64,000 nt of DNA from Bifidobacterium mizhiense. GTDB taxonomy: Bacteria > Actinomycetota > Actinomycetes > Actinomycetales > Bifidobacteriaceae. How positions within the stretch are numbered: position 1 is the stretch's first letter; the number at the start of each line of letters is the position of its first letter. Both the position numbers and the translations under genes were made by a program. This document shows, one piece after another, positions 56,621-64,000 of this stretch. The DNA lies in assembly GCF_020884755.1 (NCBI RefSeq), contig NZ_BPWE01000004.1, forward strand, positions 62,001 to 126,000, given 5' to 3'. The notes under the pieces were generated by a model, which worked only from the letters and a program-made list of their open reading frames with translations, was not told the origin of the DNA and ran no database searches.

Positions 56621-57757
56621 TCAGCTGAAGATGTCCTTGAGCTTGCCGAAGATTCCCTTGCGGCCTCCGACTCCGGCAGGCTTGGCACTCTGCGGGACCT
56701 GCCTGGCTTCGGAGTCGTGGCTGTTGGCGAAGTCTTCAATCAGGCGGCGCTGATCGTCGTCCAGCTTGGTGGGGATCTGGACCAGCACGTGGACGATGAT
56801 GTCGCCGCGCTCCTCCCGGTTGCCCAGCCTGGTGACGCCCAGGCCCTTGATGGTGATCTCCTGGTCAGGCTGGCAGCCGGCGGGGATATCCACCTGGCGC
56901 TGGCCGTCGAAGGTCTCCAGGTCGACCTGGTGGCCCAGCACGGCCCAGGTCATGGGCACGGCGATCCAGCAGTGCAGGTCCTGGCCGCTGCGGGTGTAGT
57001 GCTTGTCGGGCTTGATGGTGATGTCCACATACAGGTCGCCGGCGGCACCGCCGCCCTCGCCCACCTCGCCCTGGGAGGCCAGCCGCAGCCGGGAGCCGTC
57101 AGCCACGCCCGCGGGCACGTTGACGCCCACCTCGCGCCGGGTGCGCACACGGCCGTGGCCGTTGCAGACCGGGCAGGGGTGCTCGATGATGGTGCCGTGG
57201 CCCTCGCACCGCTCGCAGGGTGCCTGGCTCATCATCTGCCCCAGCAGGGTCCGCACCACCTTCTGGGCATAGCCCTTGCCGTTGCAGACCGGGCAGGTCA
57301 CCGGCGAGGTTCCCTTCTGGGCCCCCGAGCCGCCGCACTCCTGGCAGAGGCCGTAGGTGCTGATGGGAGTGCGCACCACGCCGCCGAAGATGGCGGTCTT
57401 CATGTCCACGGAGACCTGGGCCAGGGCGTCCCGGCCGGGCTGTGTGCGCGGAATGGGTCCCTGGGCGGTGCCCCCGAAGCCGCCGCCGAAGAACTGGTTG
57501 AAGACGTCGCCCATGTCGAAGGGGCTGCCTCCCTGGGAGGCCTGGGGGTCGTTGGGGTCCACGCCCGCGTCGTACATGCGCCGCTTCTCGGGGTCGGAGA
57601 GCACCTCGTAGGCGCTGTTGACCTCCTTGAACTTGTCCTCGTATTCAGGCCCGGCGATGTCCGGGTGGTACTTGCGGCTCATCTTGCGATAGGCACGCTT
57701 GATGTCCTGATCGCTCGCGCCGCGCTCGACTCCCAAAACCTCGTAGTAATCTGCCAC
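56621..57757 (-). CDS. dnaJ: Chaperone DnaJ (second-type, HrcA-linked)
   Basis: A 378-residue full-length DnaJ. The J domain has the HPD in RKYHPDIAG, then a Gly/Phe-rich stretch (GSPFDMGDVFNQFFGGGFGG). Four zinc-finger repeats read CQECGGSG, CPVCNGKG, CERCEGHG and CPVCNGHG. The C-terminal substrate domain has DLYVDITIKPDKHYTRSGQDL. It stimulates DnaK. It lies 85 bases downstream of hrcA, the hrcA-dnaJ2 order of actinobacteria, and so is probably under HrcA control. Confidence 0.96.
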   Translation of the reverse strand: MADYYEVLGVERGASDQDIKRAYRKMSRKYHPDIAGPEYEDKFKEVNSAYEVLSDPEKRRMYDAGVDPNDPQASQGGSPFDMGDVFNQFFGGGFGGTAQGPIPRTQPGRDALAQVSVDMKTAIFGGVVRTPISTYGLCQECGGSGAQKGTSPVTCPVCNGKGYAQKVVRTLLGQMMSQAPCERCEGHGTIIEHPCPVCNGHGRVRTRREVGVNVPAGVADGSRLRLASQGEVGEGGGAAGDLYVDITIKPDKHYTRSGQDLHCWIAVPMTWAVLGHQVDLETFDGQRQVDIPAGCQPDQEITIKGLGVTRLGNREERGDIIVHVLVQIPTKLDDDQRRLIEDFANSHDSEARQVPQSAKPAGVGGRKGIFGKLKDIFS

Positions 57758-57841
57758 CGATCATCCTTTTCGTTTGATGCCCTCTCGACCCATAGTTGCA
57801 TGGGCCCACGATACCTATGACTTATGTCGCCGCCTTGACGC

Positions 57842-58915
57842 TCACGGCTCCCCGCCGCCGGCCAGGAAACCGGTCAGATAGGAGGCCACGGCACGAACCG
57901 CGCTCATGGTCGCCGGATAGTCCATATGGGTCGGGCCGATGGAGCCCACAAAGGCCACGGGTTCGTCCGCTTCGGAGCCGTCGGTCTGCCTGGACCGGGC
58001 ATGCCCGTATCCGCTGGTCACCACCGATGCGTGGGCCAGTTCAGGGGTCCGGGTCTCGGTGCCGATGGCCACGCTGACGCCGTTGCTCTCGCGCGAGAGT
58101 TCGCTCTGGGCCCGCATGAGCCGCATGAGCACCACCTGCTCCTCCAGGGCGTCCAGCAGCGAGCCCAGGTCCCCCAGGGAGACGGCCTGGCTGTGGGTCA
58201 GCTGGGAGGTGCCGGCCATATAGAGGCCGCTGGTCTGCTCCCGGGTGGCCATCTCGTCGAAGATCGTGGCCACCAGGCGCAGCATGGACTTGTCGCGGCC
58301 CTCGGTCAGGGAGTCGGCCAGCATGCGGCAGCGGTCGGCGGCGCGGTCCAGGGGCAGGTCCTGGCACTGTCTGTTAATCTGGTCGGACAGGTCCGCCAGG
58401 GCGTTCGGGTCCTCTTGCAGGGGCCCGTGCAGGGTGCGCTGGACCACCCGGCCGGTGTCGGTGATGACCACCATAAGTACGGTCCCCCGGCTCAGTCCTA
58501 TAAGCTCGGCCCGGCGCAGGTTCGAGCTGGCCAGGGAGGGCGAGGCCACCACGGCGATCTGCCCGGTGATCTGGGCCAGAAGCCGGGCGGCGTGCTGGAG
58601 GGTGTCCTCAAGGTTGACCGACCCGGACAGGAAGGCGTTGATTCCCCGGCGTTGTGCGGCGGACAGGGGCACGATGGTGGCCAGCCTGTCGACGAAGTAA
58701 CGGTAGCCCTTCTGGGTGGGGATGCGGCCGGCCGAGGTGTGGGGCTGGACCAGGTAGCCCTCGCTCTCCAGAGCCGCCATGTCGTTGCGCACGGTGGCAG
58801 AGCTGACTCCAAGCTGATGATTTCTGGTGAGCGAACCCGACCCTACCGGCTCGCGAGAACGAATATAGTCCTCGACGACCGCGCGCAGCACCAGCATGCG
58901 TCTGGTATTAGGCAA
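57842..58915 (-). CDS. hrcA: Heat-inducible repressor HrcA
   Basis: A 357-residue repressor. The winged helix-turn-helix (about 1-75) has RRMLVLRAVVEDYIRSREPVGSGSL and VSSATVRNDMAALESEGYL. The effector/dimer domain follows (HTSAGRIPTQKGYRYFVDRL), and the conserved end is FVGSIGPTHMDYPATMSAVRAV. It binds CIRCE and controls heat-shock genes. I place the start at the TTG at 58915, five bases after GGAAGGAG. The ATG at 58933 would coincide with the predicted transcription start. Confidence 0.95.
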   Translation of the reverse strand: MPNTRRMLVLRAVVEDYIRSREPVGSGSLTRNHQLGVSSATVRNDMAALESEGYLVQPHTSAGRIPTQKGYRYFVDRLATIVPLSAAQRRGINAFLSGSVNLEDTLQHAARLLAQITGQIAVVASPSLASSNLRRAELIGLSRGTVLMVVITDTGRVVQRTLHGPLQEDPNALADLSDQINRQCQDLPLDRAADRCRMLADSLTEGRDKSMLRLVATIFDEMATREQTSGLYMAGTSQLTHSQAVSLGDLGSLLDALEEQVVLMRLMRAQSELSRESNGVSVAIGTETRTPELAHASVVTSGYGHARSRQTDGSEADEPVAFVGSIGPTHMDYPATMSAVRAVASYLTGFLAGGGEP

Positions 58916-58940
58916 TGTCGCTCCTTCCGTCATGGTTTCA

Positions 58941-58970
58941 TTATTAGCACTCGGGCCATGAGAGTGCCAA
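58941..58970 (-). promoter_or_regulatory. hrcA promoter with CIRCE operator
   Basis: TTAGCACTC at 58944-58952, nine bases, then GAGTGCCAA at 58962-58970: one mismatch from the CIRCE consensus TTAGCACTC-N9-GAGTGCTAA. On the minus strand TTGGCA (-35) and TAATAA (-10) flank an 18-base spacer and overlap the operator, so HrcA would repress its own transcription. Confidence 0.92.
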
Positions 58971-59099
58971 AACGTCGTGCGAAGAGCCGAATTGTGTCGT
59001 CTCAAACCGATACGATGGAAACGCATAGTGAAGGTAATCGAACATTTTCGACACAAGTCGAACATGGAGACCTCTACATTGGAAGGAAAGCAGCACCAT

Positions 59100-61202
59100 A
59101 TGGCAGATTTCACATGGTCCGAACTCGATGAGCGGGCTGTCAAGATGGCCAAGGTTCTCTCGGCCGACGCGGTCGAGAAGGCCGGAAGCGGCCACCCCGG
59201 CTCCCCTATTTCGCTGGCGCCCATCGCCTACGCGCTCTACCAGCACTTCATCCGGCATGACCCCAACGACCCCGACTGGGTCGGGCGTGATCGGTTCATT
59301 CTTTCCGGCGGCCACGCCTCGCTGACCCAGTATGTGCAGCTTTACTTCTCCGGGTACGGACTGACCCTGGACGATCTGAAGCGCTTCCGCACCGCCGGCA
59401 CCAGGACCCCCGGCCACCCCGAGTACGGCCTGACCCCCGGCATCGAGATGACCACCGGCCCGCTGGGCCAGGGTCTGGCCTCGGCCGTGGGCTTCGCCTA
59501 TGGTCAGCGCTACGAGCGCGGTCTGCTGGATCCGGATGCACCCGAGGGGCAGTCCCCCTTCGACCATAAGGTCTGGGTCATCTGCGGGGAGGGCGATGTC
59601 GAGGAGGGCGTCTCCTCCGAGGCCAGCTCCCTGGCCGGCGACCAGCGCCTGGGCAACCTGACCGTCATCTTCGATGCCAACCACATCCAGATCGAGGGCG
59701 ACACCCGCATCGCCCTGGGCGAGGACATCCTCAAGCGCTACCAGGCCTACGGCTGGTACACCGACGAGTTCAGCTTCATCCAGCCCGACGGCTCCTACAA
59801 GGAGGACGTCGAGGGCCTGGCTGCCGTCCTGGAGAAGGCCGAGCAGGTCACCGACCGGCCCAAGTTCATCAAGGTGGACACCCTGATGGCCTGGCCCACC
59901 CCCGGCAAGACCAACGATCCTTCAGCCCACGGCTCAGCCCTGGGCGCCGAGGCCGTCGCCGGCCTGAAGAAGACCCTGGGCTACGACCCCGAGCAGAGCT
60001 TCCAGATTGACGAGGAGGCCCTGGCCCACGCCCGCGAGGTCGCCCAGCGCGGCCTGGCCGCCCACAAGGACTGGGACGAGAAGTACCAGGCCTGGCGCAA
60101 GGCCAACCCCGACAAGGCCGACCTCTACGACCGCATCCATGCCGGCAAGCTGCCCGAGGGCTTCGACAAGGCCCTGGACGACCTGGAGGCTGGCTTCGAG
60201 CCCGGCTCCAAGGTGGCCACCCGCAAGGCCTCCGGTGCCGTCATCAACGCCCTGGCCCCCATCATGCCCGAGCTCTGGGGTGGATCCGCCGATCTGGGCG
60301 GCTCCAACAACACCAACATCAACGGTGCTGTCTCCTTCGCCCCGGAGGCCGACAAGACCGTCCAGTGGCCCAAGGCCAGCAAGTACGGCCGCCAGCTGCA
60401 CTTCGGCGTGCGCGAGTTCGGCATGGGCGCCATCACCAACGGCATCCTGCTGGGTTCGGACACCAGGCCCTACAACGGGACCTTCTTCCAGTTCAGCGAC
60501 TATGAGCGTCCCTCGGTGCGACTGGCCGCCCTGATGGACATCCCCAACCTGTATGTGTGGACCCACGACTCCGTGGCCCTGGGCGAGGATGGCCCCACCC
60601 ACCAGCCCATCGAGCACCTGACCGCCATGCGCGCCATCCCCCAGATGGAGGTTGTGCGCCCGGCCGATCAGTACGAGACCGCTGAGGCCTACCGCGCCTT
60701 CTTCGAGAAGGACAACACCCACCCTACGGCCATGATCCTGACCAGGCAGGGCGTGCCCACCCTGGAAGAGACCAAGGCCAAGGCCCGCGAAGGCGTGCGC
60801 AAGGGCGCCTACGTGCTGGTCGACACCGAGGGCCAGCCCGACGTGCTCATCATGGCCACCGGCTCCGAGGTGCAGCACGCTGTGGCCGCCTCCAAGACCC
60901 TGGCCGAGCAGGGCGTCAAGGCCCGCGTCATCTCCGTGCCCTCGCTGGAGTGGTTCGAGGAGCAGGACGACGAGTACAAGGAAGCCGTTCTGCCCGCCTC
61001 CGTCAAGGCCCGCGTCTCCGTCGAAGCCGGACTGGCCACGCCATGGTACAAGTACCTGGGCAGCTATGGCAAGCCCGTCTCCATCGAGCAGTTCGGCCTG
61101 CAGGGCAGCGGCGACGAGAACATGCGCGACCTGGGCATCACCGCCGATCATGTGGTCGAAGCAGCACAGGCCTCCCTGGAGGAAGTCCGTCGGGCCCGCT
61201 GA
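59100..61202 (+). CDS. tkt: Transketolase
   Basis: A 700-residue thiamine-diphosphate enzyme. It starts MADFTWSELDERAVK. The pyrophosphate-binding part has GHPGSPISLAPIAY, TTGPLGQGLASAVGFA and GEGDVEEGVSSEASSLAG with NHIQIEGD; the C-terminal half has the catalytic Glu region LHFGVREFGMGAITNG. It moves two-carbon units between sugar phosphates and supplies the bifid shunt. Twelve or so bases separate GGAAGG from the ATG, somewhat long. It lies divergent from hrcA and upstream of tal. Confidence 0.97.
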   Translation: MADFTWSELDERAVKMAKVLSADAVEKAGSGHPGSPISLAPIAYALYQHFIRHDPNDPDWVGRDRFILSGGHASLTQYVQLYFSGYGLTLDDLKRFRTAGTRTPGHPEYGLTPGIEMTTGPLGQGLASAVGFAYGQRYERGLLDPDAPEGQSPFDHKVWVICGEGDVEEGVSSEASSLAGDQRLGNLTVIFDANHIQIEGDTRIALGEDILKRYQAYGWYTDEFSFIQPDGSYKEDVEGLAAVLEKAEQVTDRPKFIKVDTLMAWPTPGKTNDPSAHGSALGAEAVAGLKKTLGYDPEQSFQIDEEALAHAREVAQRGLAAHKDWDEKYQAWRKANPDKADLYDRIHAGKLPEGFDKALDDLEAGFEPGSKVATRKASGAVINALAPIMPELWGGSADLGGSNNTNINGAVSFAPEADKTVQWPKASKYGRQLHFGVREFGMGAITNGILLGSDTRPYNGTFFQFSDYERPSVRLAALMDIPNLYVWTHDSVALGEDGPTHQPIEHLTAMRAIPQMEVVRPADQYETAEAYRAFFEKDNTHPTAMILTRQGVPTLEETKAKAREGVRKGAYVLVDTEGQPDVLIMATGSEVQHAVAASKTLAEQGVKARVISVPSLEWFEEQDDEYKEAVLPASVKARVSVEAGLATPWYKYLGSYGKPVSIEQFGLQGSGDENMRDLGITADHVVEAAQASLEEVRRAR

Positions 61203-61357
61203 ACCCGGCATCGTGATCAATCGGGGGCCGTCCGCGACGCCGGCCCCCTCCCCTGCAGGCACGCCCGAAACGCGGACCTGCGGGAATACAGCAACAGACT
61301 TCCCGGTAGTGCATAGTGAATGTGATTCCATCGGGAACCCAAATAAGGAGTGACAAG

Positions 61358-62467
61358 ATGGCAGAAAATGCAAACACCCAGCGCACCAGCGATTCAGGTG
61401 TCTCGATCTGGTTGGACGATCTGAGCCGCACCCGCATCGAGTCGGGCAATCTGCAGCAACTGATCGCCGAGCGCAATGTGGTGGGCGTGACCACCAACCC
61501 CTCGATTTTCCAGAAGGCTCTGAGCCAGGTGGGTCCCTATGACGAACAGCTCAAGCAGCTGGGCCGCATCCCCGTCGAGGAGGCCGTCCGCGAGCTGACC
61601 ACCACCGACGTGCGCAACGCCACCGACATCTTCCGCGAGGTTGCCGAGAAGACCGACTACGTGGATGGACGCGTCTCCATCGAGGTCGATCCTCGTCTGG
61701 CCCACAACACCGAAGAGACCGAGAAGCAGGCCGAAGAGCTTTGGAACAAGGTCGATCGTCCCAACGCCATGATCAAGATCCCCGCCACCCTGGAGGGCCT
61801 GCCTGCCATCACCGCAACCCTGGCCAAGGGCATCTCGGTCAACGTGACCCTGATCTTCTCCCTGGAGCGCTACAAGCAGGTCATCGACGCCTTCATCGAG
61901 GGCATGGTCCAGGCCGACAAGAACGGCCATGACCTGAAGCACATGGGCTCGGTCGCCTCCTTCTTCGTCTCCCGCGTGGACACTGCGGTTGACAAGCTGC
62001 TGGAGGCCAACGGCTCTGACGAGGCCAAGTCCCTGGAGGGCAAGGCCGCTGTAGCCAACGCCCGCCTGGCCTACGAGCTCTTCGAGAAGGCCTTCGACAG
62101 CGATCCTCGCTGGGCCGGCCTGGAAGCCAAGGGCGCCAAGCGTCAGCGTCCGCTCTGGGCCTCCACCGGCACCAAGAACGCCGCCTACTCCGACTGCAAG
62201 TACGTGGACGAGCTGGTGGCCCCTGACGTGGTCAACACCATGCCTGAGAAGACCCTGAACGCTCTGGCCGATCACGGCAACGGCGCTCCCTCTGTCAAGG
62301 GCACCTACGAGGAGAGCCACCAGGTGATGCAGAAGCTGGCAGACCTGGGCATCAGCATCAAGGATGTGACCGACAAGCTGGAGGCCGATGGCGTCGCCGC
62401 CTTCATCGACTCCTGGGATTCGGTCCTCTCCGACGTGCAGAAGGGCATCGACCGCGTCAACGGCTGA
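61358..62467 (+). CDS. tal: Transaldolase (mycobacterial-type)
   Basis: A 369-residue enzyme: SIWLDDLSRTRIESGNLQQLI and GVTTNPSIFQKAL at the N terminus, VSIEVDPRLAHNTEETEKQA, the Schiff-base Lys in AMIKIPATLEGLPAI and RQRPLWASTGTKNAAYSD. It moves three-carbon units and together with transketolase forms the bifid shunt core. The ATG at 61358 is eight bases after AAGGAG. A strong hairpin ends the tkt-tal transcript. Confidence 0.97.
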   Translation: MAENANTQRTSDSGVSIWLDDLSRTRIESGNLQQLIAERNVVGVTTNPSIFQKALSQVGPYDEQLKQLGRIPVEEAVRELTTTDVRNATDIFREVAEKTDYVDGRVSIEVDPRLAHNTEETEKQAEELWNKVDRPNAMIKIPATLEGLPAITATLAKGISVNVTLIFSLERYKQVIDAFIEGMVQADKNGHDLKHMGSVASFFVSRVDTAVDKLLEANGSDEAKSLEGKAAVANARLAYELFEKAFDSDPRWAGLEAKGAKRQRPLWASTGTKNAAYSDCKYVDELVAPDVVNTMPEKTLNALADHGNGAPSVKGTYEESHQVMQKLADLGISIKDVTDKLEADGVAAFIDSWDSVLSDVQKGIDRVNG

Positions 62468-62480
62468 GCGCCTGACAATA

Positions 62481-62520
62481 ATTGTGCCCCCGTCCGGCTC
62501 AAACCGGACGGGGGCACAAT
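62481..62520. terminator. 17-bp perfect hairpin after tal
   Basis: ATTGTGCCCCCGTCCGG at 62481-62497 pairs perfectly with its complement at 62504-62520 around a six-base loop. It lies between the tal stop and the hemH stop, so it serves both convergent transcripts. Only a short TTC follows on the plus strand. Confidence 0.85.
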
Positions 62521-62529
62521 TCGTATCAG

Positions 62530-63453
62530 TTACTCGGCCTTGGTCTCCTCGACCACCTGCTGCAGGGTGGCGATCAGGGCTGGGCTGTCGTTGGGCATGT
62601 TCAGCCTGGTCAGGGTGCCGCCGGCGGACTCGATGGCCTTGGCCAGCTCCATGTCCACGTCGTAGCAGATCTCCAGGTTGTCGGCGATGAAGCCGATGGA
62701 GGCGGAGACAATGGTCTCCATGCCGCTCTCAGTGATCAGATCCTTGGCCACCTTGACGAAATCAGGCCCGATCCAGGGCTCCTGGGTGCGGCCTGCCGAC
62801 TGCCAGGCCAGCACGTACTGATCCTCATTGAGGCCGGCGGCCTGGGCCACGGCATTGGACAGACCGATGACCTCATCCTTGTAGGGGTCTCCTCCCTGGA
62901 TGATGCGCAGGGGCAGGGAGTGGGCGCTGAAGATCACCTTGGTGTCCGGCCGGTCGGTCAGATCCTTCTTGGCCACCAGCTGGTCGCTCCAGAAGTGGAT
63001 CAGCTCCTGATGGTTCCACCAGGATCGCACCGGCAGGTATTCCATGCCCGGATGGGCCTCGATGGCCTTGCGGGCGCGGTTGTGGTAGTCCTCGCTCGAA
63101 TAGGAGGAGTACTGCGGGGCCAGGGGCAGGCCGATCACCCTGGTGATGCCATCGGCGGCGATCCGGTCGACCGCATCCTGGATGAAGGGGGTGATGTACT
63201 TCAGCCCCTCGTAGACCTTGTAGGCGCCGGGGTGGGCCTTGTCCAGCGCAGCCTGGAGGCCGTCGCGCTGGGCCGTGGTGATCCTGGCCAGGGGCGAGGG
63301 CAGACCGATGGCCTTGTAGCGGCCGACCAGCTGGTCCATGAGCGGCTTGGGCGGCTCCTGCCCATGGCGGATGTTGGTGTAGTACTCCCTGATGTCGGAC
63401 TCCTGGTAGGGGGTGCCGTACGCCATGAGGAGGACTGCTGTAGGTTCAGTCAT
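62530..63453 (-). CDS. hemH: Ferrochelatase
   Basis: A 307-residue enzyme that inserts iron into a porphyrin. The metal-binding His is in FSAHSLPLRII, the opening is VLLMAYGTPYQESDIREYYTNIR, and the closing part IGFIADNLEICYDVDMEL is typical. Gram-positives usually act on coproporphyrin III (CpfC route), and this length agrees. The start at 63453 overlaps the stop of the MFS gene upstream, so the two are coupled. No other haem gene is in the window; the porphyrin may be taken up. Confidence 0.92.
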   Translation of the reverse strand: MTEPTAVLLMAYGTPYQESDIREYYTNIRHGQEPPKPLMDQLVGRYKAIGLPSPLARITTAQRDGLQAALDKAHPGAYKVYEGLKYITPFIQDAVDRIAADGITRVIGLPLAPQYSSYSSEDYHNRARKAIEAHPGMEYLPVRSWWNHQELIHFWSDQLVAKKDLTDRPDTKVIFSAHSLPLRIIQGGDPYKDEVIGLSNAVAQAAGLNEDQYVLAWQSAGRTQEPWIGPDFVKVAKDLITESGMETIVSASIGFIADNLEICYDVDMELAKAIESAGGTLTRLNMPNDSPALIATLQQVVEETKAE

Positions 63454-64000
63454 CAGCAACTTCTTTCTGTGAAAATGGAATGCAGTATGTCAGGCCGATA
63501 TTGACCAGGGCTATGACGATGACCACCAGGAACATGTTCCTGTAGGAGGCCAGCCCGGCCTTTCCGCCCACCTTGCCCAGTTCAATGGCCGAGGCGAAGA
63601 GCAGGGGGGCGATGGTGGTGCCGATCTTCTTGCAGGCCGACAGCCCGCCGATGGCCTGCATACGGTTCTCGGGCCCGGCCAGCCTTCCGGCGATGACCTG
63701 GAGCGGCGAGGACATCATGGAGCCCATTCCGACCCCCATCAGGAAGGACAGGACCATGAAGAGCTGCAGGTTGTGCAGGGTCAGGGTGATCACCAAGGCC
63801 ATCAGGCCTATCAGCGATGAGGAGAAGACGAGGGTGGTCCGGTAGCCGAACTTGTCGACCAAGAGCCCGCCCAGCCAGGACCCGACCACAGAGCCGAGCC
63901 CGACGCCGACCATGACCATGCCGGCCGAGCGGACCGGGAGCCCGAAGACGGAGTGGACATAGGTCGGAATGTAGACGAAGAGAGAGAAGAACATGCCTCC
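63446..64000 (-). CDS. MFS transporter, C-terminal part (gene continues beyond window)
   Basis: Only the end of the gene is inside the window: about 182 residues from MFFSLFVYIPTYV to the stop at 63446, holding six hydrophobic segments with the linker motif GGLLVDKFGYR. The true start lies beyond position 64000. The substrate is unknown. Translational overlap with hemH makes a role in haem precursor or metal transport possible. Confidence 0.8.
   Translation of the reverse strand, partial: GGMFFSLFVYIPTYVHSVFGLPVRSAGMVMVGVGLGSVVGSWLGGLLVDKFGYRTTLVFSSSLIGLMALVITLTLHNLQLFMVLSFLMGVGMGSMMSSPLQVIAGRLAGPENRMQAIGGLSACKKIGTTIAPLLFASAIELGKVGGKAGLASYRNMFLVVIVIALVNIGLTYCIPFSQKEVADD

Overview
The window looks like chromosome from a Bifidobacterium, most plausibly one of the insect-gut species (asteroides/indicum/coryneforme type). 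This rests on the fused cytidylate kinase-Der GTPase, the actinobacterial gene order thrS-pgsA-patA-pimA-yebC-ruvCAB-yajC-apt, the sucCD-DUF6350-purH block, DUF3017, hrcA with a CIRCE operator, and mycobacterial-type transaldolase. The sucCD and hemH genes fit a lineage with more TCA and haem capacity than most bifidobacteria. The species call is inference.

Positions 1-26600 form an accessory, visibly AT-richer region dominated by membrane transport and signalling. In order it holds: a membrane-anchored alpha/beta hydrolase; an ABC transporter (ATPase plus two permeases, one frameshifted) with its own histidine kinase and NarL-type regulator (1475-6168); a TipA-type MerR regulator and a VOC protein; an MFS drug exporter with a second kinase/regulator pair (8107-11857); a decayed ABC-exporter remnant; a six-gene ECF sigma factor/ABC transporter operon (12355-16623); a ClbS/DfsB-like protein; a MacB-type ABC ATPase with FtsX-like permease; a zinc alcohol dehydrogenase; an EndoIII-like glycosylase; a HAD phosphatase; an SdpR/SdpI-like pair; and a solitary AT-rich ApeA/HEPN-like gene, a candidate phage-defence protein.

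From about 26600 onward the DNA is GC-rich housekeeping chromosome: cmk-der and rluB, aquaporin, an aldehyde dehydrogenase, then a long minus-strand block running from thrS down to purH. This block covers tRNA charging, phosphatidylinositol mannoside synthesis, Holliday junction processing, protein export, purine salvage, succinyl-CoA synthetase and purine synthesis. Four tRNA genes (Gly, Cys, Val, Val) follow at 48701-49070, then an intergenic stretch ending in a strong plus-strand terminator with no gene before it, and a DauR/YheO-like regulator.

At 51049-54670 lies a very large surface protein gene with two predicted seven-bladed RCC1-like propellers, two InlB-type B-repeats and a sortase-like tail. 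Its signal peptide and body are in different frames, separated by a run of 12 G (coding strand). This is a textbook arrangement for phase variation, and the copy here reads as OFF. The window ends with uppP, a fructosamine-kinase-like gene, dnaJ, hrcA, tkt, tal, hemH and the end of an MFS transporter that continues past the right edge.
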